A stretch of 64,000 nucleotides of DNA from the NCBI GenBank assembly GCA_963169105.1, contig OY720642.1, positions 17,726,965-17,790,964 of the forward strand, written 5' to 3'. The DNA comes from Ceriagrion tenellum. Lineage: Eukaryota > Arthropoda > Insecta > Odonata > Coenagrionidae. A program made the position numbers and the translations under genes. Below, piece after piece: positions 31,322 to 43,599 of the stretch (its first letter is position 1; the number at the start of each line of letters is the position of its first letter). The notes under the pieces are model-generated. The model did no database searches, was not told the DNA's origin, and saw nothing but the letters and a program-made list of their open reading frames with translations.

Positions 31322-33759
31322 TAAAAATATTTCACAGGCCTGTAAAATGATGTCAGATTAAATGAGCTCAGCGATGATACCCGCGCACCCACATACACGC
31401 CCACACCAAATTAATTCCCCACCACGAGACCCCATCCGACGAAAAATTCGTTACCGGAAGCAGGGGCGGCGCGGGAATCTCTCCCGAATATTTGACCCAG
31501 GTCCGACTCGGCGACCCGAGAGAATTTCAGTACTCTTCCAGTACCTCTTCCAACTCTAACTCTATTAGGCTCCAGGAAATTGAGCCTCCGATGGGTAGAA
31601 AGAAAAAGAAATGTGTCAGAGAATGGGTTTACACATCGGCTCATTTTGAATAAACACTTTACCAACTTATTTGATGCAATTGATGACGTCCTGATCGAGG
31701 CCAACTAAAAGTTCAGATGTGGTCATGGTGAGCAAAGCTATTAATCAACGCGGGCCCGAGCTGCTGATTTTAGCTTACGTCTCGTTAACAATACGTTGCG
31801 CCGTCATTAAACTGCCGTAAGTCTTATGGCGGGAGGATACACTTGCTAGGTAACCATGGTGTCAATAAAAATGCCAGAGATATATTTAGAGTTATATCTG
31901 AGCTCTTTGAGCACATTATATCCGCAGAGGGATAAAAAAACTGGAATCATAATTTTATAATCGGCATCAATTCATAAAACTTCCCATTTTCGTATTAAAG
32001 TGACGGTAAATCATTAAAGCGTGTTTTATCTTCATCCCGCGATTGTATATACAACCATATTTGACTAAAAATAATAAAAATGAATAAGAATGGTGCGGGA
32101 ACTCCTGAGGAATTATCTCGCAACTATTTTCAATTTTAACAAGCATTATCACTCGAAGAGAAATCAGCCACACATACATCAGTATACCTATCGAAGCTTT
32201 AAACAGGATTTAGAAATTAGATAGACTTCGCTTCAATTAACCCATAGGAATATTAATGAGTAAAAATGGCTCAAAGCAGTTTATAAGGCATAAATATTGA
32301 TCAGGTTTCCTTAAAATGCGTGGGGCAACGACGCGCCGTCTTCATTACTGGGACTCTCAGCCCTAATACTCGGGCTTACACATAAAGGAGACGGCCTAAC
32401 ATGTTAAAGACCAAGAAGTGATTAATGGACTTCTGACAATTCAGGGCATGCATTCAAGCCCCACAAATTCATGACCAGCAACTTCAGGTCAGACAAAATG
32501 TTTCACAAAGTTTACCGGGAGTTGACCAGCAGTGACAAAAACTTAAATACCATGCGTATCGATCTGAAATTGGCACCTCTAAAACCTTCGTATTTTCTCT
32601 TCAGCTTTAACTTGCGACGGCCCTTGAAATTTCGGTGCGATAAATTATGGGGAAATATTCACGGAATGGGGGGTAACTCCAGGCAATCATGAATATACAA
32701 CGACATCGGTTTTTCTGGAAAGGCATGCGCGCTAAAAATTTCCGTGGCAAAATCCTGCATGACTACAGGAGGAAAAAAATGATTAAACGTGGCCGAAAAA
32801 GAACATCTGACTCCGAAAAAGTGAGACTAACGATCCTTCAACCAACAAAGACTTATTATAAAACTAGCTTTAGAAAGGCAAATTGTACGAGGCATTAGAG
32901 CAATGGACTCCTCAATTCAACATTCTTTAAGAAAGGATTAAACCCATCTCTCTTGATTTGCCAACTTTTCAACAGGAAGGCATATGATAGATGAACAGGG
33001 TACTAAACAAAATTTCGCACTAAGAAAACTTCCAGAGAAACTTATTTTGAAACTTATTTTTCTCATGCCATGACGTCTAACATCCATCCCTGTCTTTGAG
33101 GGTTAGGTTGAGAAGAAAGCCAGATCAGGAATATGCCGATCAGAGTATACGTTAAATGAAGAATAACTCAATTCAATATTTTTAATTGGCATATCCGCAG
33201 AAGATAACTGTAAAATTATTTCTAATTTTCAGAAATATTACCCTTTATTTCTAAAAATTTCTCAAAAATGAGAGAGGGACTTAACTTTTTAAAATTTAAT
33301 CACACACATAGAGGAAAGTAATACAACCAAAGTTTCAATTATGCTTAGGTTCCCAAGCAGTCTGTGACGCGAATTAGAGTGCATTAGTATTACCTGAAGA
33401 TAGCAGTAATAAAAGCCCGGCTCGGGATTCTTTCATCATCGTGGCATTACATAGGCTTTAATTGGACAGTATATAATTCAACACGCTATTTAGCTAAGTT
33501 AATAAAGTCAAAGAGTTTAATTATGACTGTGACAATCGGGAACAGGGACAAATCCACCGAAGACTCGCTCACTACCGTGAAGAGGCCACCCCACAAAATA
33601 AAGAGCCATGTCGAATTCGTCCATGGCGAATAGTACATTTATTCTTAATAAATGCGCATTTTCTTTCAAACATTATTAACGTCCATTCAAGAAAAAAATA
33701 GACTAAAATGGATTCTCTGAGTGCGTCAAGCACGTTTAATTTTCATACTTGTATCGTTA
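31322..33759. other. No gene assigned
   Basis: A CpG-richer piece at 31380-31530 gives short overlapping frames. The rest is AT-rich. No domain, repeat terminus or RNA gene recognised. Confidence 0.4.
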
Positions 33760-34150
33760 AAAGTACAGTCAAAAAGCATGACGAGTAACGAACGTAACAC
33801 AATTCCAAACATTCTATTGTGGGTAGAGAACAATAAAAAAACTCTTGTTTATCAAAGATACCTATCGAAAAAGTAAAAACCAATTCTTCGGAACATAATA
33901 TAAATAATATGTTTCGTCAACAATTAGTATAGATATTACAAGACGCTAATATGAGACATTTGTTTCAGTTTAGCAACGGATGTTACATTTTTTTTGAAAC
34001 GGGTGTTACACAATTTATATCCTATAATTAAAGCACTTTGAATTGTTTACTACAAAATTCAATCACCCACATTATCTATCATTTATGTACTTAAAAGCAT
34101 TCCAATGGATGATATCCACATATAATTCATGATGTTTTTAAAAAAAGAGA
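33760..34150 (+). repeat. Dispersed repeat R2, copy 2
   Basis: Same orientation as 24145-24530. Shared landmarks are GACGAGTAACGAACGTAACA, AAAGTAAAAACCAATTCT, CGGGTGTTACACAATTTATA and AAAGCACTTTGAATTGT. Confidence 0.65.
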
Positions 34151-35499
34151 CAATAAAAATGCTTGTTTCCTGGTCTTTCATTATTTATCTTGTCTACTGA
34201 GCAATCGAAATTGTGGGTATAAATTCAAAGTTGACATTGAAAAATTAAATAATAAAGTTAGAATTTTCAATTCTGTAAGTACAACTAATAAATTGCTCAA
34301 TATTTATGATGTTTTCACCAATTTTTTTATTTTTTTTAACTTGACTTATTTTTCACACGGATAGGCTGCAAAGGGGAAATGCTCTTTCAATATTCCCTTC
34401 TCAGCACACAAGCGATAAGTGCCGATATGCTCGCCCAGTCATCCGTAAAACTGTCTCCACCGCTGCCCGGAACAGGTTGGGCATCGCCGAGATGGACGAG
34501 AGGGCGGGGGATGATGTGTGAAGGGGGACGAGAGGGATGATTGAGTGGGGGAAGGGCGGAATCAATGGATCGCCATGTCTGGCTCGGGCGGACAAGAGGA
34601 GAATAAAATGACCGGCAGTAAAGGATCCCTCTTCCAGCCATCGGAAATCGTTTTCCCTCGTTCATCCTCACTCGCTGATACGGAGGTATACGTATGTACG
34701 GTGCTAAGGTACACCGCCGGGGAATCCCTTCCAGTCGCCGAGCGCTTGCTCTTGACGTCTCCCAATATGACATTTCTGGGATGCTCCGCCCTATGAAACA
34801 TTGCTTTTTATACCTTGGAGTCGTTTCCTCGCCGAGAACCGCCATCTTGGGTGCCATTTTCGTACGCTTTATGACTATCAAACAAGAGATTCTCATTTTC
34901 TCCACGGCCTTTCGTTCACTCTATCCGCCATTTCATCATATTCCAAAGATGAAAAAAAAGGCCCGGAAAATATTCAGGGATTTTCTCACTCACTTATTTC
35001 AACATCCTTCAGCACTCAAACCTAGACGATGGTTTACGTTACCACACCTCAAAACAGCAGGGACCTAAATTTAACAACAGTAGTTTTCTAAGCCTTAAGA
35101 AGTAAAAAAAAACCTAGGAAAACATTACGTGGCTCTGATAATTGCGGCAGAACAATAATACAAATTAAAAATTTATGATAACGTAGAACCTTCAAAGAAC
35201 CACCTGCTATTGGAACGCAATGCACTGAATTGAATACATTGAATGAGAGGGTCTGAGACTTTCATTCACACATCATAGAGAATATTGACCTATATTTTTC
35301 CACGTGAAATTGTACACAAAATATCATAAAATACATCATAGACTAAGCTTTAAGAGTAAATTTTAAAACGCGATTTCTTAATCTTACTGCCGTGAAGTGA
35401 CTGATAAATAACCCCAAAATAAAATTTAAAAAATAGCCCAACTAGAATACTTACAGATGGAATGGACTTTTCACATTTAAACAATAATTGAAATACCCG
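34151..35499. other. Unassigned; GC-richer patch 34400-34900
   Basis: A 172-codon minus-strand frame (34387-34905) and a 124-codon plus-strand frame (34694-35068) overlap here. Neither shows a domain, and composition alone can explain them. The flanks are AT-rich. Confidence 0.4.
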
Positions 35500-35802
35500 A
35501 GTTGAAATTCACCATTAAAAAATCATTTGACTTGGCCGGGATTCGAACCTGGATCTCCCAATTGCCGGTCAGGTGTGTAAGTGTTAGTTATCCACCGCGA
35601 CAGTGGTTTTGTAAGCACGACTTCGTCTCATGTGCTACAATGTAGACTTGAGGCCTGAACATCTAGTTCACATAAACCCCCCTCGAAATTCGTCTTGAAG
35701 GAAGATGGCTTGGTGTTGTAACTGGCTAACACACCTGACCGGAAATTGGGAGATCCGGGTTCGAATCCCGGTCGATTTTTTTCACGGCGAATTTCAACCC
35801 TG
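35500..35802. repeat. Head-to-head pair of tRNA-derived SINEs (inverted repeat)
   Basis: The left unit (35500-35602, minus) and right unit (35701-35802, plus) each carry a tRNA-like head with a perfect B box, GGTTCGAATCC, and share CACACCTGACCGG and AATTGGGAGATCC. The outer tails also match in inverted form (GTTGAAATTCACC against GGCGAATTTCAAC). About 100 bases of spacer lie between the heads. The poor acceptor stems argue against functional tRNAs. Confidence 0.85.
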
Positions 35803-36984
35803 GTGTATATGCACCCGTACGAGTGACTTCGTACCACATCATTTGTTAAATGAAATGATTGGAAATAATTTAAACATAATTCCTTATATATCCATTAAAA
35901 ATTTTGTGTTAGACAATGCGAATAGTGATGATTTTTGAATTGACTAATACTGAAGTAAACACGGAAGGAAAAATGTGCGAGAAGCATCCTTGTCGTAATA
36001 CTTCATGGAGGGCTGTGAATAACAGGGGCAGAAAATAAAACCTCTTTCCCAAAGATCATTTAAGTGGCAGGGGAAAAATTCTCGAAAAAGGACCCCCGAC
36101 ATGAGCTCATTTTCCTCCCGTTCTCGGCTTACTGACTTCCGCTTCATCTGCCACGGGCAAGGCACAACAATAAGTCTTTCATGGAGTGCACCACGCTCGT
36201 AGGAAGACGAGGATTCAAGCGGCGAAAAAACTTCTTTATGCACGGCGAAAGCCGGTCTGTTATCTTCAGGCACCACCACGTAAACAGCCCATCGGTATTC
36301 TGGATGCCGAAACGAGGGTCCCACGCGCTAATGCACAGGAACTGGGTCACGGGTCACGAAGGGCCAGCCATTCCCGGGGTCTTTTGATGGCTCAAACGGT
36401 AGGATTTAAGAATGGAAATCTTTCGAGGGACCTTTACACGCTCCGGCAAAAAGACCTCTGCCCCACCCAGAAAGCAGGGGTAATAAGGTGAACCAACCCG
36501 AAGCAAGAGAAATAGTAAGAGAAGCTCACGAATCCGAAGCGGTCGAATTTTATCTTCGTCTCTGCAGATGGTTTTCATTCGACAGCGCATGATGGGATGG
36601 AGCATTTGAATAGGAACAGGTTTAGAATAGCACTGCGCATGGCAAATGTACCTTTTCACCAGCGTAATTTTTCATTTCGCATGAGGAATTAAGGGATTCA
36701 AGAGAGAGGAAATCACATCACAAGCGTGGGTTTAAATGCGAGTGAGTGATTCAATTACCAAAATGGACGTATTTTTTTTAGTTTTCGGGTGATGATGCAT
36801 TTATCTAAGCGAGCAAGCCTGCTATGGTCAGTGAAAATGTTATTTTATTTGACGAAGATGAGAGATAGGAGTTATAGATTACACTAAAACGACGAAAACA
36901 AACAGTAAATATACGAACTATGGGATTTACAAAGAACCACGGACCTAGCCGCGCAGTTACTTCAACGGAGTCACCCGCTAGTGA
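35803..36984. other. No gene assigned
   Basis: GC-balanced sequence at 36150-36500 carries several overlapping frames (up to 126 codons) without domains. Nothing else recognised. Confidence 0.4.
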
Positions 36985-37258
36985 TCACACAATTGTGTGA
37001 AAGTACAGTGGAAAAATCATTCGCCTGGACTGGGAATCGAACCCAGATCCCTCGATTTCCCGCCGAGTGCTGTGACCAATTAAGCCACCCAGGAGTCCTC
37101 TTCCTCTGTGAATCTCATGGGGGCTTTAAGCAGCAAGTTGCCCTCATCAGACAGACGACAACTTGTTCCTTAAAGCCCCAATGAGATTCACAGTGGAAGA
37201 GGACTCCTGAGTGGCTTAATTGGTTATGATTTTTCCACCGTGAATTTCACACAATTGT
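36985..37258. repeat. Inverted SINE pair, second family, one arm internally deleted
   Basis: The left arm contains, on the minus strand, a tRNA-like head GGTGGCTTAATTGGTCACAG with B box GGGTTCGATTCCCAG, and ends in a 16-base palindrome TCACACAATTGTGTGA at 36985-37000. The right arm (37159-37258) repeats AACTTG, CCCCAATGAGATTCACAG, GAGGACTCCTGAGTGGCTTA and the tail GTGAATTTCACACAATTGT, but lacks about 55 bases covering the anticodon and T-arm part. The same SINE family occurs singly at 43447-43599. Confidence 0.85.
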
Positions 37259-37396
37259 ATGAACTAAGAGGATCAAAATCACGCACGCACATGCTTACAA
37301 ATACATCATTATCAAGAAAAGGAGAAAGAATATGTTATTCGGTATACAGAAACAGTTATCGTTCCAATTGCAAGCACTGTCACACTGATCACACTT

Positions 37397-37740
37397 CATC
37401 TACATCAACATACTACCCTGCGAGCCAACGCGTGGGCGTGTGGCAGGGGGTGTTAGGAAAACTGTCGTGTAAAAGCGTAAAGGATACGGTTTGTGGAGGT
37501 GAAGTGGTGAAATGTATTATGGGGTTGTTTTGAGAGGAGCTCAATTTTTAATATAGCCAGTTATTGTGCATAGAGAGAATGCACTTTTGTGCCTATTTGT
37601 TCGGCAATGTATCTCTTATTCTATCGCTTCTGTCAGACCAGAAAATCTAGTGAGGTGTCAGGACGATAGTCACTGTGTCGCTCTGAAACACACATATTCT
37701 GATTTCGTAAAGCAAACTTAGCCTAGCGTCAGTCAGCGAG
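37397..37740 (-). mobile_element. Jockey/CR1-like LINE 3' end, copy 2
   Basis: Reverse-complement reading gives DARLSLLYEIRICVFQSD, then a decayed segment, then a 3' UTR with CACCCCCTGCCACACGCC and a terminal ATGTTGATGTAGATG. These follow the same order as the end of the element at 5766-6474. Only the last few hundred bases are present, so it is a severely 5'-truncated, inactive insertion. Confidence 0.85.
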
Positions 37741-38598
37741 AAAAGAGCTGAATTCAGACACGAATTATCATCAGAAACAGATAGAAATTAATGGTAAATC
37801 GTACCGCGTGATAGAATGACTCCTCGGAACAGATATGACGAGGACCTTTCAACGTCTTTCTCATTCAAAACATGATAGCTGCAGACCGGATGTCACAAAT
37901 TAAACGGGAGCTCTCCAAAACCTTTGACTCAATCATCCTGAAGCGGTCTTTCCGATGCGCATGAGGAATGACAATGATAGGCATCAAGTGGTGAGTGTTC
38001 CTCCTCTTGTTCTTCAGCTGCCAACAGAACCAGAACGTTAGAACTCAACTCTCATCACGGTGTTCTTCCTTTTCCATTCGGAGAGAGCTAATTGATAAAT
38101 AGGTTGACGCAAAGAATCCGGTAGAAGTGGCGGGGCAAGAGATTAAGGAAGAAGAGGCAGTCGCCGTAACGGAGAGTAACTGCCGAGAGAGGGTTTATAG
38201 AGATTTATTGCTCCGAGCCTAGGGGATATTGATGGGATTAATTTGCAACGGAACTGCTTGGAAATTTGAAAGTACACCTAACCTAAACAGTATCAACTAC
38301 AAACGTAGGCAATAAAAATGTTGCCACGCCATTACATGGACAGTTGATGCCCATTCTCCTAATACCCAATGATTTACAAAGTAGATAAAAACTCGGCTTC
38401 CACAATTCACAACGTGGTACTTGGGCTGACACCAGTTTAGTAGAATTTTAGTTATATTATACTATCTTGTGTTCACATCTGAAAGGATTTGAAATGGAAA
38501 GAATTTCAAAAAACGGGTGAACCTTAATCCACAATTAATAACCCTAAAATTAAGTCAATTAGTGAGCAAAAATTTTTTCTAGGTCATACGCAAGTACG
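37741..38598. other. Unassigned sequence
   Basis: No frame, repeat end or RNA gene recognised. Confidence 0.35.
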
Positions 38599-38826
38599 AA
38601 TTAAGTTTTTTTTGTGTGTTGGGTCAAATGATTTCGAATTAATTTTTCATCGCCAACGTTTCCCCAAATTTACTGGCATCATTAGGGCGGTTGTTCCATT
38701 TAAATTGGTATTACTTTTTAACTGCTAATGAATCTGATGCTACTAATAAATTTGAAAAGCGTTGGCGTTCAAAAATAGACGTTATATTACTTGACCAAAG
38801 CACACGAAAATTTTATTTTTCTTAAA
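38599..38826. repeat. Fold-back element with CGCCAACGTTT core
   Basis: The arms 38599-38660 and 38758-38826 are imperfect reverse complements: GTGTGTTGGGTCAAATGAT against the complement of TTACTTGACCAAAGCACAC, and ATCGCCAACG against the complement of CGTTGGCG. The loop holds GGCATCATTAGGG, similar in position to the CATCATCAG block of the 59.2-kb fold-back. Confidence 0.7.
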
Positions 38827-41800
38827 CTGAGGGAAAACTTTCCGTTAACTCTAAAAAAAGCCAATATCTACAAGCGCCGAGTATCATGAAATTTTAATCA
38901 GCCTCATGGGCTGCTATGGGATGGAATCGCGCAGTAATTCTTTTACATAGAAGCGGAGGGGAGGGAACCTGTCGCCCTGCAGAATGGGATGGTTGAAGTT
39001 TGGAGTCAAGGAAGTTCTTCTCAAGGAAATTAAAGGAAATATACACACTGTCTTGTGCCACAATATAATTCAATTAATCAATGACTACGAAGACTGATTT
39101 CTAGCATCCACACAATCCTCTCAATGCGCATCATCACGTCCTCCTGCCTGCAATTTTTTTAAACCTCGATTCCCTAAAATAACAAGAGATCCTTCTCATC
39201 TCTTTGCTTCATCTGCCCCTCCACTGTGTTAAAAGAATGGTCAAAACGATTTATTATTTTATCCGAAGAAGTGTTCAACATGTACGTTTTATCGATGACT
39301 CTGCGGTAAATTCAACTGAAATGAGCATTTTATCCTCAGATTTCTAGTTTAATAGAAGGCACTTCGAAAGCTCCTCTTCTCCTCGCGTCCGCTTTTCCGT
39401 TGGAATTTGTATCCTATCTAACTTGTGCCGCACTGCGCGTTTCGCAGGATGTACCCTTGTTTGTAAAGGTATGCTATCAGGAAACTCTCCTCCTCAACGT
39501 GTATTCCTCATTCGCTTGAACTCTTCTGATCTTTACGCCCAGTGAACTTCCAGCTTCCCACGGTTAGTTCCCTCTAATGGAAGAGGAGATTCAAGTGGCT
39601 CTAATCCACCTTCAAAGATTGCAATATTTTCAAAGTTTTGCTCTTAAGAAGCTAAAGTTTGTCTTCACGTATTTTGGCTTTATCGTTGTTTTTTAGGTAA
39701 TAATGAAGAAGTAATATGTTCTTAGGGTTAGAGATGCATTTTAAAAGTGTCCCGCCGGTCTCTCCTGTACCATGCTATGGCAGTCAAGGCAAAAAGAAAA
39801 CATTTACAAGACTAATACATAGTTTTCATCCCAAAATGAAATAATCGGAGAACTGCAATGAACGAGCAATGACTGAGAGTGGTTACTTTCTCGCCTTTCT
39901 CTTGGTACATTGTTCAGCAAACGTTTCTTTTTCCGTAACAGACAGGAATTTTGATTCTAGAAGAGTTGTTGAATCAGAACGGGTGCGGAGAATAAACTTT
40001 TTATTTATGAATACTATATAGTCCGACTGCATGACGAGAACCAAGCTTGACAATGACACAGAAATACTCTCGAAGTAATCATTACAATATTTAAGTTTTT
40101 ACACGACAGATAAATGAAAATAGTTGTCCAAAAAGAAAATAATTCTACACCACGAACTTATATCTGAGCAAGACTTACAAAACATGATTACGATTAGATG
40201 ATGAACCATTTGCTTTAATTTGTGAAGGCAATAACTATAATTCTCTCATAGAAATAAAAATGAAACATCGGGCCTCGAAATGGGATTCCATATCACTTTC
40301 ATGCTCAGCTATGTAATATTTGATAGGGACACATTCAATTAAATTTGGGGGATTATTTCTACACACATATTGATTAATTGAAAGAACTTCAGTTTCCATC
40401 TCCACATCTTCCATAGAGAGCATCAAATCGAAGCTTTTGAATATGAGACCAAAGGACGCTCCGAGGTTACCTTTTTCGAAGGGTTTGAAAGAGTTCTTAA
40501 GGGTTCTTAGTCACCGCTGCGCACACAGCTCTTCATGATCGTCCTTTTTTGTTACGAACTACCATACTGCAGGCTTTGGTGATAAAAGGGCAAATCAATA
40601 TCCACCGCTTAAACGTACATTCTCAATCCACCACGCATACAAACAAGGGGAATGTTAAGGCAAATAGTCACATGAAATGCGACATCGACTAGGAAACACG
40701 AGGTGCTGCATCATTTCTCTCTTGCATCACACGCAACGCGGAGGCACAAAAAGTAATGAAACCCGTCACACGGAGTCTTTGCTGTCATATTTCACGTTTC
40801 GCCAACTCTTTCCAGGACGCGCACGGATGTCGAGTCATTTTTGTTTCTTTCAATGGAGTGGGGCTTTGAGAATGAGGGATGACGGGACGGGAAGGGAAAA
40901 ACCATGGGATAGAAATCCCCTCGAGTCTCATGGGTCGAGTTTGTCGTCAAAAGCTGCAGCGGCACGTGCGACGCAGAATGTCAAGGCGCAGCAACTCCAG
41001 AGATGAGGAGTCTCCATTATGCTTGAAAGATTGATCCCAGGGAACTCGCGGATGAAAGATTATGGCTGAATGTAAAAAATAAGACTAGACAATGTCTCTA
41101 CATGCAAATGTAGCACTCACATTTACGCTGACAAATACATCGGGAGAGTAAATGTCACGTAATATTAAATTTAAACATTGCAGCAATGAATAAAAATAAT
41201 TGTGATAAATCATCCTATAACATTAAATTGAATTAGATGATACTACGCTTTTCAATGACCTTTGAAAGTACAGTATTGCGATTATAACACATTTAAATTA
41301 AGAAAAAAAAAACAGATTATTTCTTCATATCATTAAAGACCACGAAAAAATCTATTCAAACCGCAACAAGTCACTCAGATCTATACCAAAATATTCGCTT
41401 GCACAGCAAACAGTTGTGACAAAAAATAAGACGGAATAGCTTCCCTGAAAACACGGGAAAAGTACTTGGGAATTTGTTACTAAATTATTCCTTCGACCTA
41501 GCATAAGGAAATTCTTTCACTGTGGTGAAAAGTACAAAACTGACTGAATCAGAATATGCTAGAGTTTCATTTGCAAATTATTTAAAGTAATTGTAAGTAA
41601 CTCTCACATAACCGCACCGAATTGGACAAGAAAGCTTTCTTTTTTTGTCTAATTGGGTGCAAAAACTTTCAATCGACCCTTTTCCAAACATTCTTAAAAT
41701 ATTCAGATTCACGGTATGGTTTACCACCAACTTAATCTCTTTGAATAGCGTTCGTAAACTTCCTCCAACAGCTCTTTAATTTTTTTTCCGTCTCACATGC

Positions 41801-42499
41801 ACAGTATATTCTGTTGCAGAAATTGCTGGGCCAGGGCCATACGACATAACTTACCACTGCTCATCAACACGCTACACACAATCGAAGGCATTTTCTTCTT
41901 AAATTGAATCATGGTCGGCGAATGAAAAAAAAACGAATTAGCTTCATATCTGCTCGCCACCAAGCTGTGGAGGATTCACAGGAAATGTCTCCTTTGCCCC
42001 ACCGGACGTCATTATGTATAATGTGGCCATCGAAGATATAAAAGAAAAAACAGGAAAACGTTACCAGGATCGACTCGTACCACAAGACCCCCAGAAGCTT
42101 CTGTCGCTAGGAGTCTTATGGATTCCTCCCATGCAAGGTCCCCGCTACACTAGACGCTCGCAAAGGCAGAGGAGTCGGGAGGGGGGGGGGGCTGAATCCA
42201 GATGTCGAGGGCCGTTTGATTCAGCCACCCGACGAAGAAAGGATTAAGATTGAGAAGGAAATCAAAAAGGGCGCCAAGAGAAGTTAATTCATTATAACTG
42301 ATTATTACACGAGCTGAGAGGTCATTATTATTATATTACAATAATATATATAATAATATAATATTATGGACATTCCCCCCATACCCCTTTTCGAGGTCAT
42401 CTTTTCAATTTCCCATTCTAACCTATAACCTATTGATGGCTATTAGGATAATTTATAACAGAAGGTGAGGTAACAGAAGGTGGACATTCCATTGAATAG
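38827..42499. other. Unassigned sequence with small structures
   Basis: No gene recognised. A hairpin of about 20-bp arms (GCACCGAATTGGACAAG and its near complement) lies at 41614-41660. An 11-base G run is at 42181-42191 and an AT-only palindromic stretch at about 42326-42367. A 109-codon frame at 40677-41006 shows no domain. Confidence 0.4.
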
Positions 42500-43123
42500 C
42501 ACGGTGGCTACTGATATCCAATTTTCAAATTCCCTGACCTTTCCCTGATGGATTTACCAATTTCCCTGACCGATCGCCAAAAGGTAACCTATTATTGGAT
42601 TTTTTTTGTTGAAATGAATTTTTTAAGGCAGCTTTGAATTTTCTAAATGTTCCAATCATCGTCTCGTATTTTTAGAACTGCAAGCATGTATTTACTATAA
42701 GCTAATGTGCTCCAGCAACCTCTCGACCTGAGTCTCGGCAGAAAAAAAAACGCGAGGTAAAATTTTCCGAACAACATAGCCTCGGATTCCTTGTTATGAG
42801 AGTAATACATTGTGATCATGAATTTTAACACTACTAAGAAAATATCGCAATGAGAATATACAAAAGGGATATTCACAACCAATAAGAGTCACAACTGAAA
42901 GTTTCACGAGCTGATGGGGCTTTTTCCATGCACGTCAGCGACGGACGTTAGTTCGAGTAAGTGAGATAAAGGGCGGGAAAGACTGGCTGATAAACGTATT
43001 GATAAAATAAAGACGAGGATTCGAATTACAGTTTTTCCCTGACTGTTATGAGAATTCCCTGACTTTTCCAGAAATTCAAAATTCCTTGACAATTCCAGAT
43101 TTTCCCTGATGATCGCCACCCTG
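42500..43123 (+). mobile_element. CAGGGTGGC-type non-autonomous DNA transposon, copy 2
   Basis: Starts CACGGTGGCTACTGATATCC and ends GATCGCCACCCTG; 624 bases. Interior blocks (TTCCCTGACCGATCGCC, GCGAGGTAAAATTTTCCGAA, ACGTCAGCGACGGACGTTAG) match copies 1 and 3 in order. Flanking AATAG / AATAA could be a worn 5-base target duplication. Confidence 0.85.
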
Positions 43124-43446
43124 AATAAGTATAAATGAACATGCGCGGAGACCAGGTAAAAGACCGCACTGCAACCAGGCGGACAATTACGGTACTCCAT
43201 TATTTATGCGCTAGCGTTATCGTTATTTTTACAATGCCCTCATGAGAGCGGAAATGGAATCGTCATTCGCCAAATTTTGTCAAGAGGAAAATCACCAAAC
43301 AGTGGAACTGGCCACGCAGGAAGTTAACGCAACCACCAGCTAGTGGTCACACGATTGTGCTCGGCAGTTCTCTAATTTTGCCCGGGCAAAGCGCTCAACG
43401 CTAGCAAATGGGTACTTTGTGGCACAATATGCACGGTGCCCGTGAG
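43124..43446. other. Spacer, possibly the 5' part of a SINE insertion
   Basis: TAGTGGTCACACGATTGTG near 43341 resembles the outer end of the fold-back at 36985. The rest is unassigned. Confidence 0.35.
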
Positions 43447-43599
43447 GACAACTTGCTCTTAAAGCCCCCAAGAGATTCACAGTACAAGAGGACGCAAGGG
43501 CAATTTCATTGGTTAGAGCACTCCGCGCAAAATCGAGGGGTCTAGGTTCTTATCCCAGTGCGGGCGAAAGATTTTGCGCTGTGAATTTCACACAATTGT
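43447..43599 (+). mobile_element. tRNA-derived SINE, single copy of the 37.0-kb family
   Basis: Shares ACAACTTGCTCTTAAAGCCC, AGAGATTCACAGT, a tRNA-like head (ATTGGTTAGAGCACTC as A-box region; TAGGTTCTTATCCCAG as a mutated B box) and the tail GTGAATTTCACACAATTGT with the elements at 36985-37258. Confidence 0.78.

Noticed and set aside
34387..34905. 172-codon minus-strand frame
   Set aside because: No domain, overlapping frames on the other strand, and a GC-rich local composition that favours chance open frames.
35531..35780. Two candidate tRNA genes
   Set aside because: B boxes are perfect, but the acceptor stems do not pair and the units sit in an inverted SINE pair with matching tails.
43073..43200. 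Apparent conserved peptide (EKSGNSHNSQGKT-like) on the minus strand
   Set aside because: It is the reverse translation of a non-coding transposon end that recurs in predicted proteins of many arthropods; not a gene.
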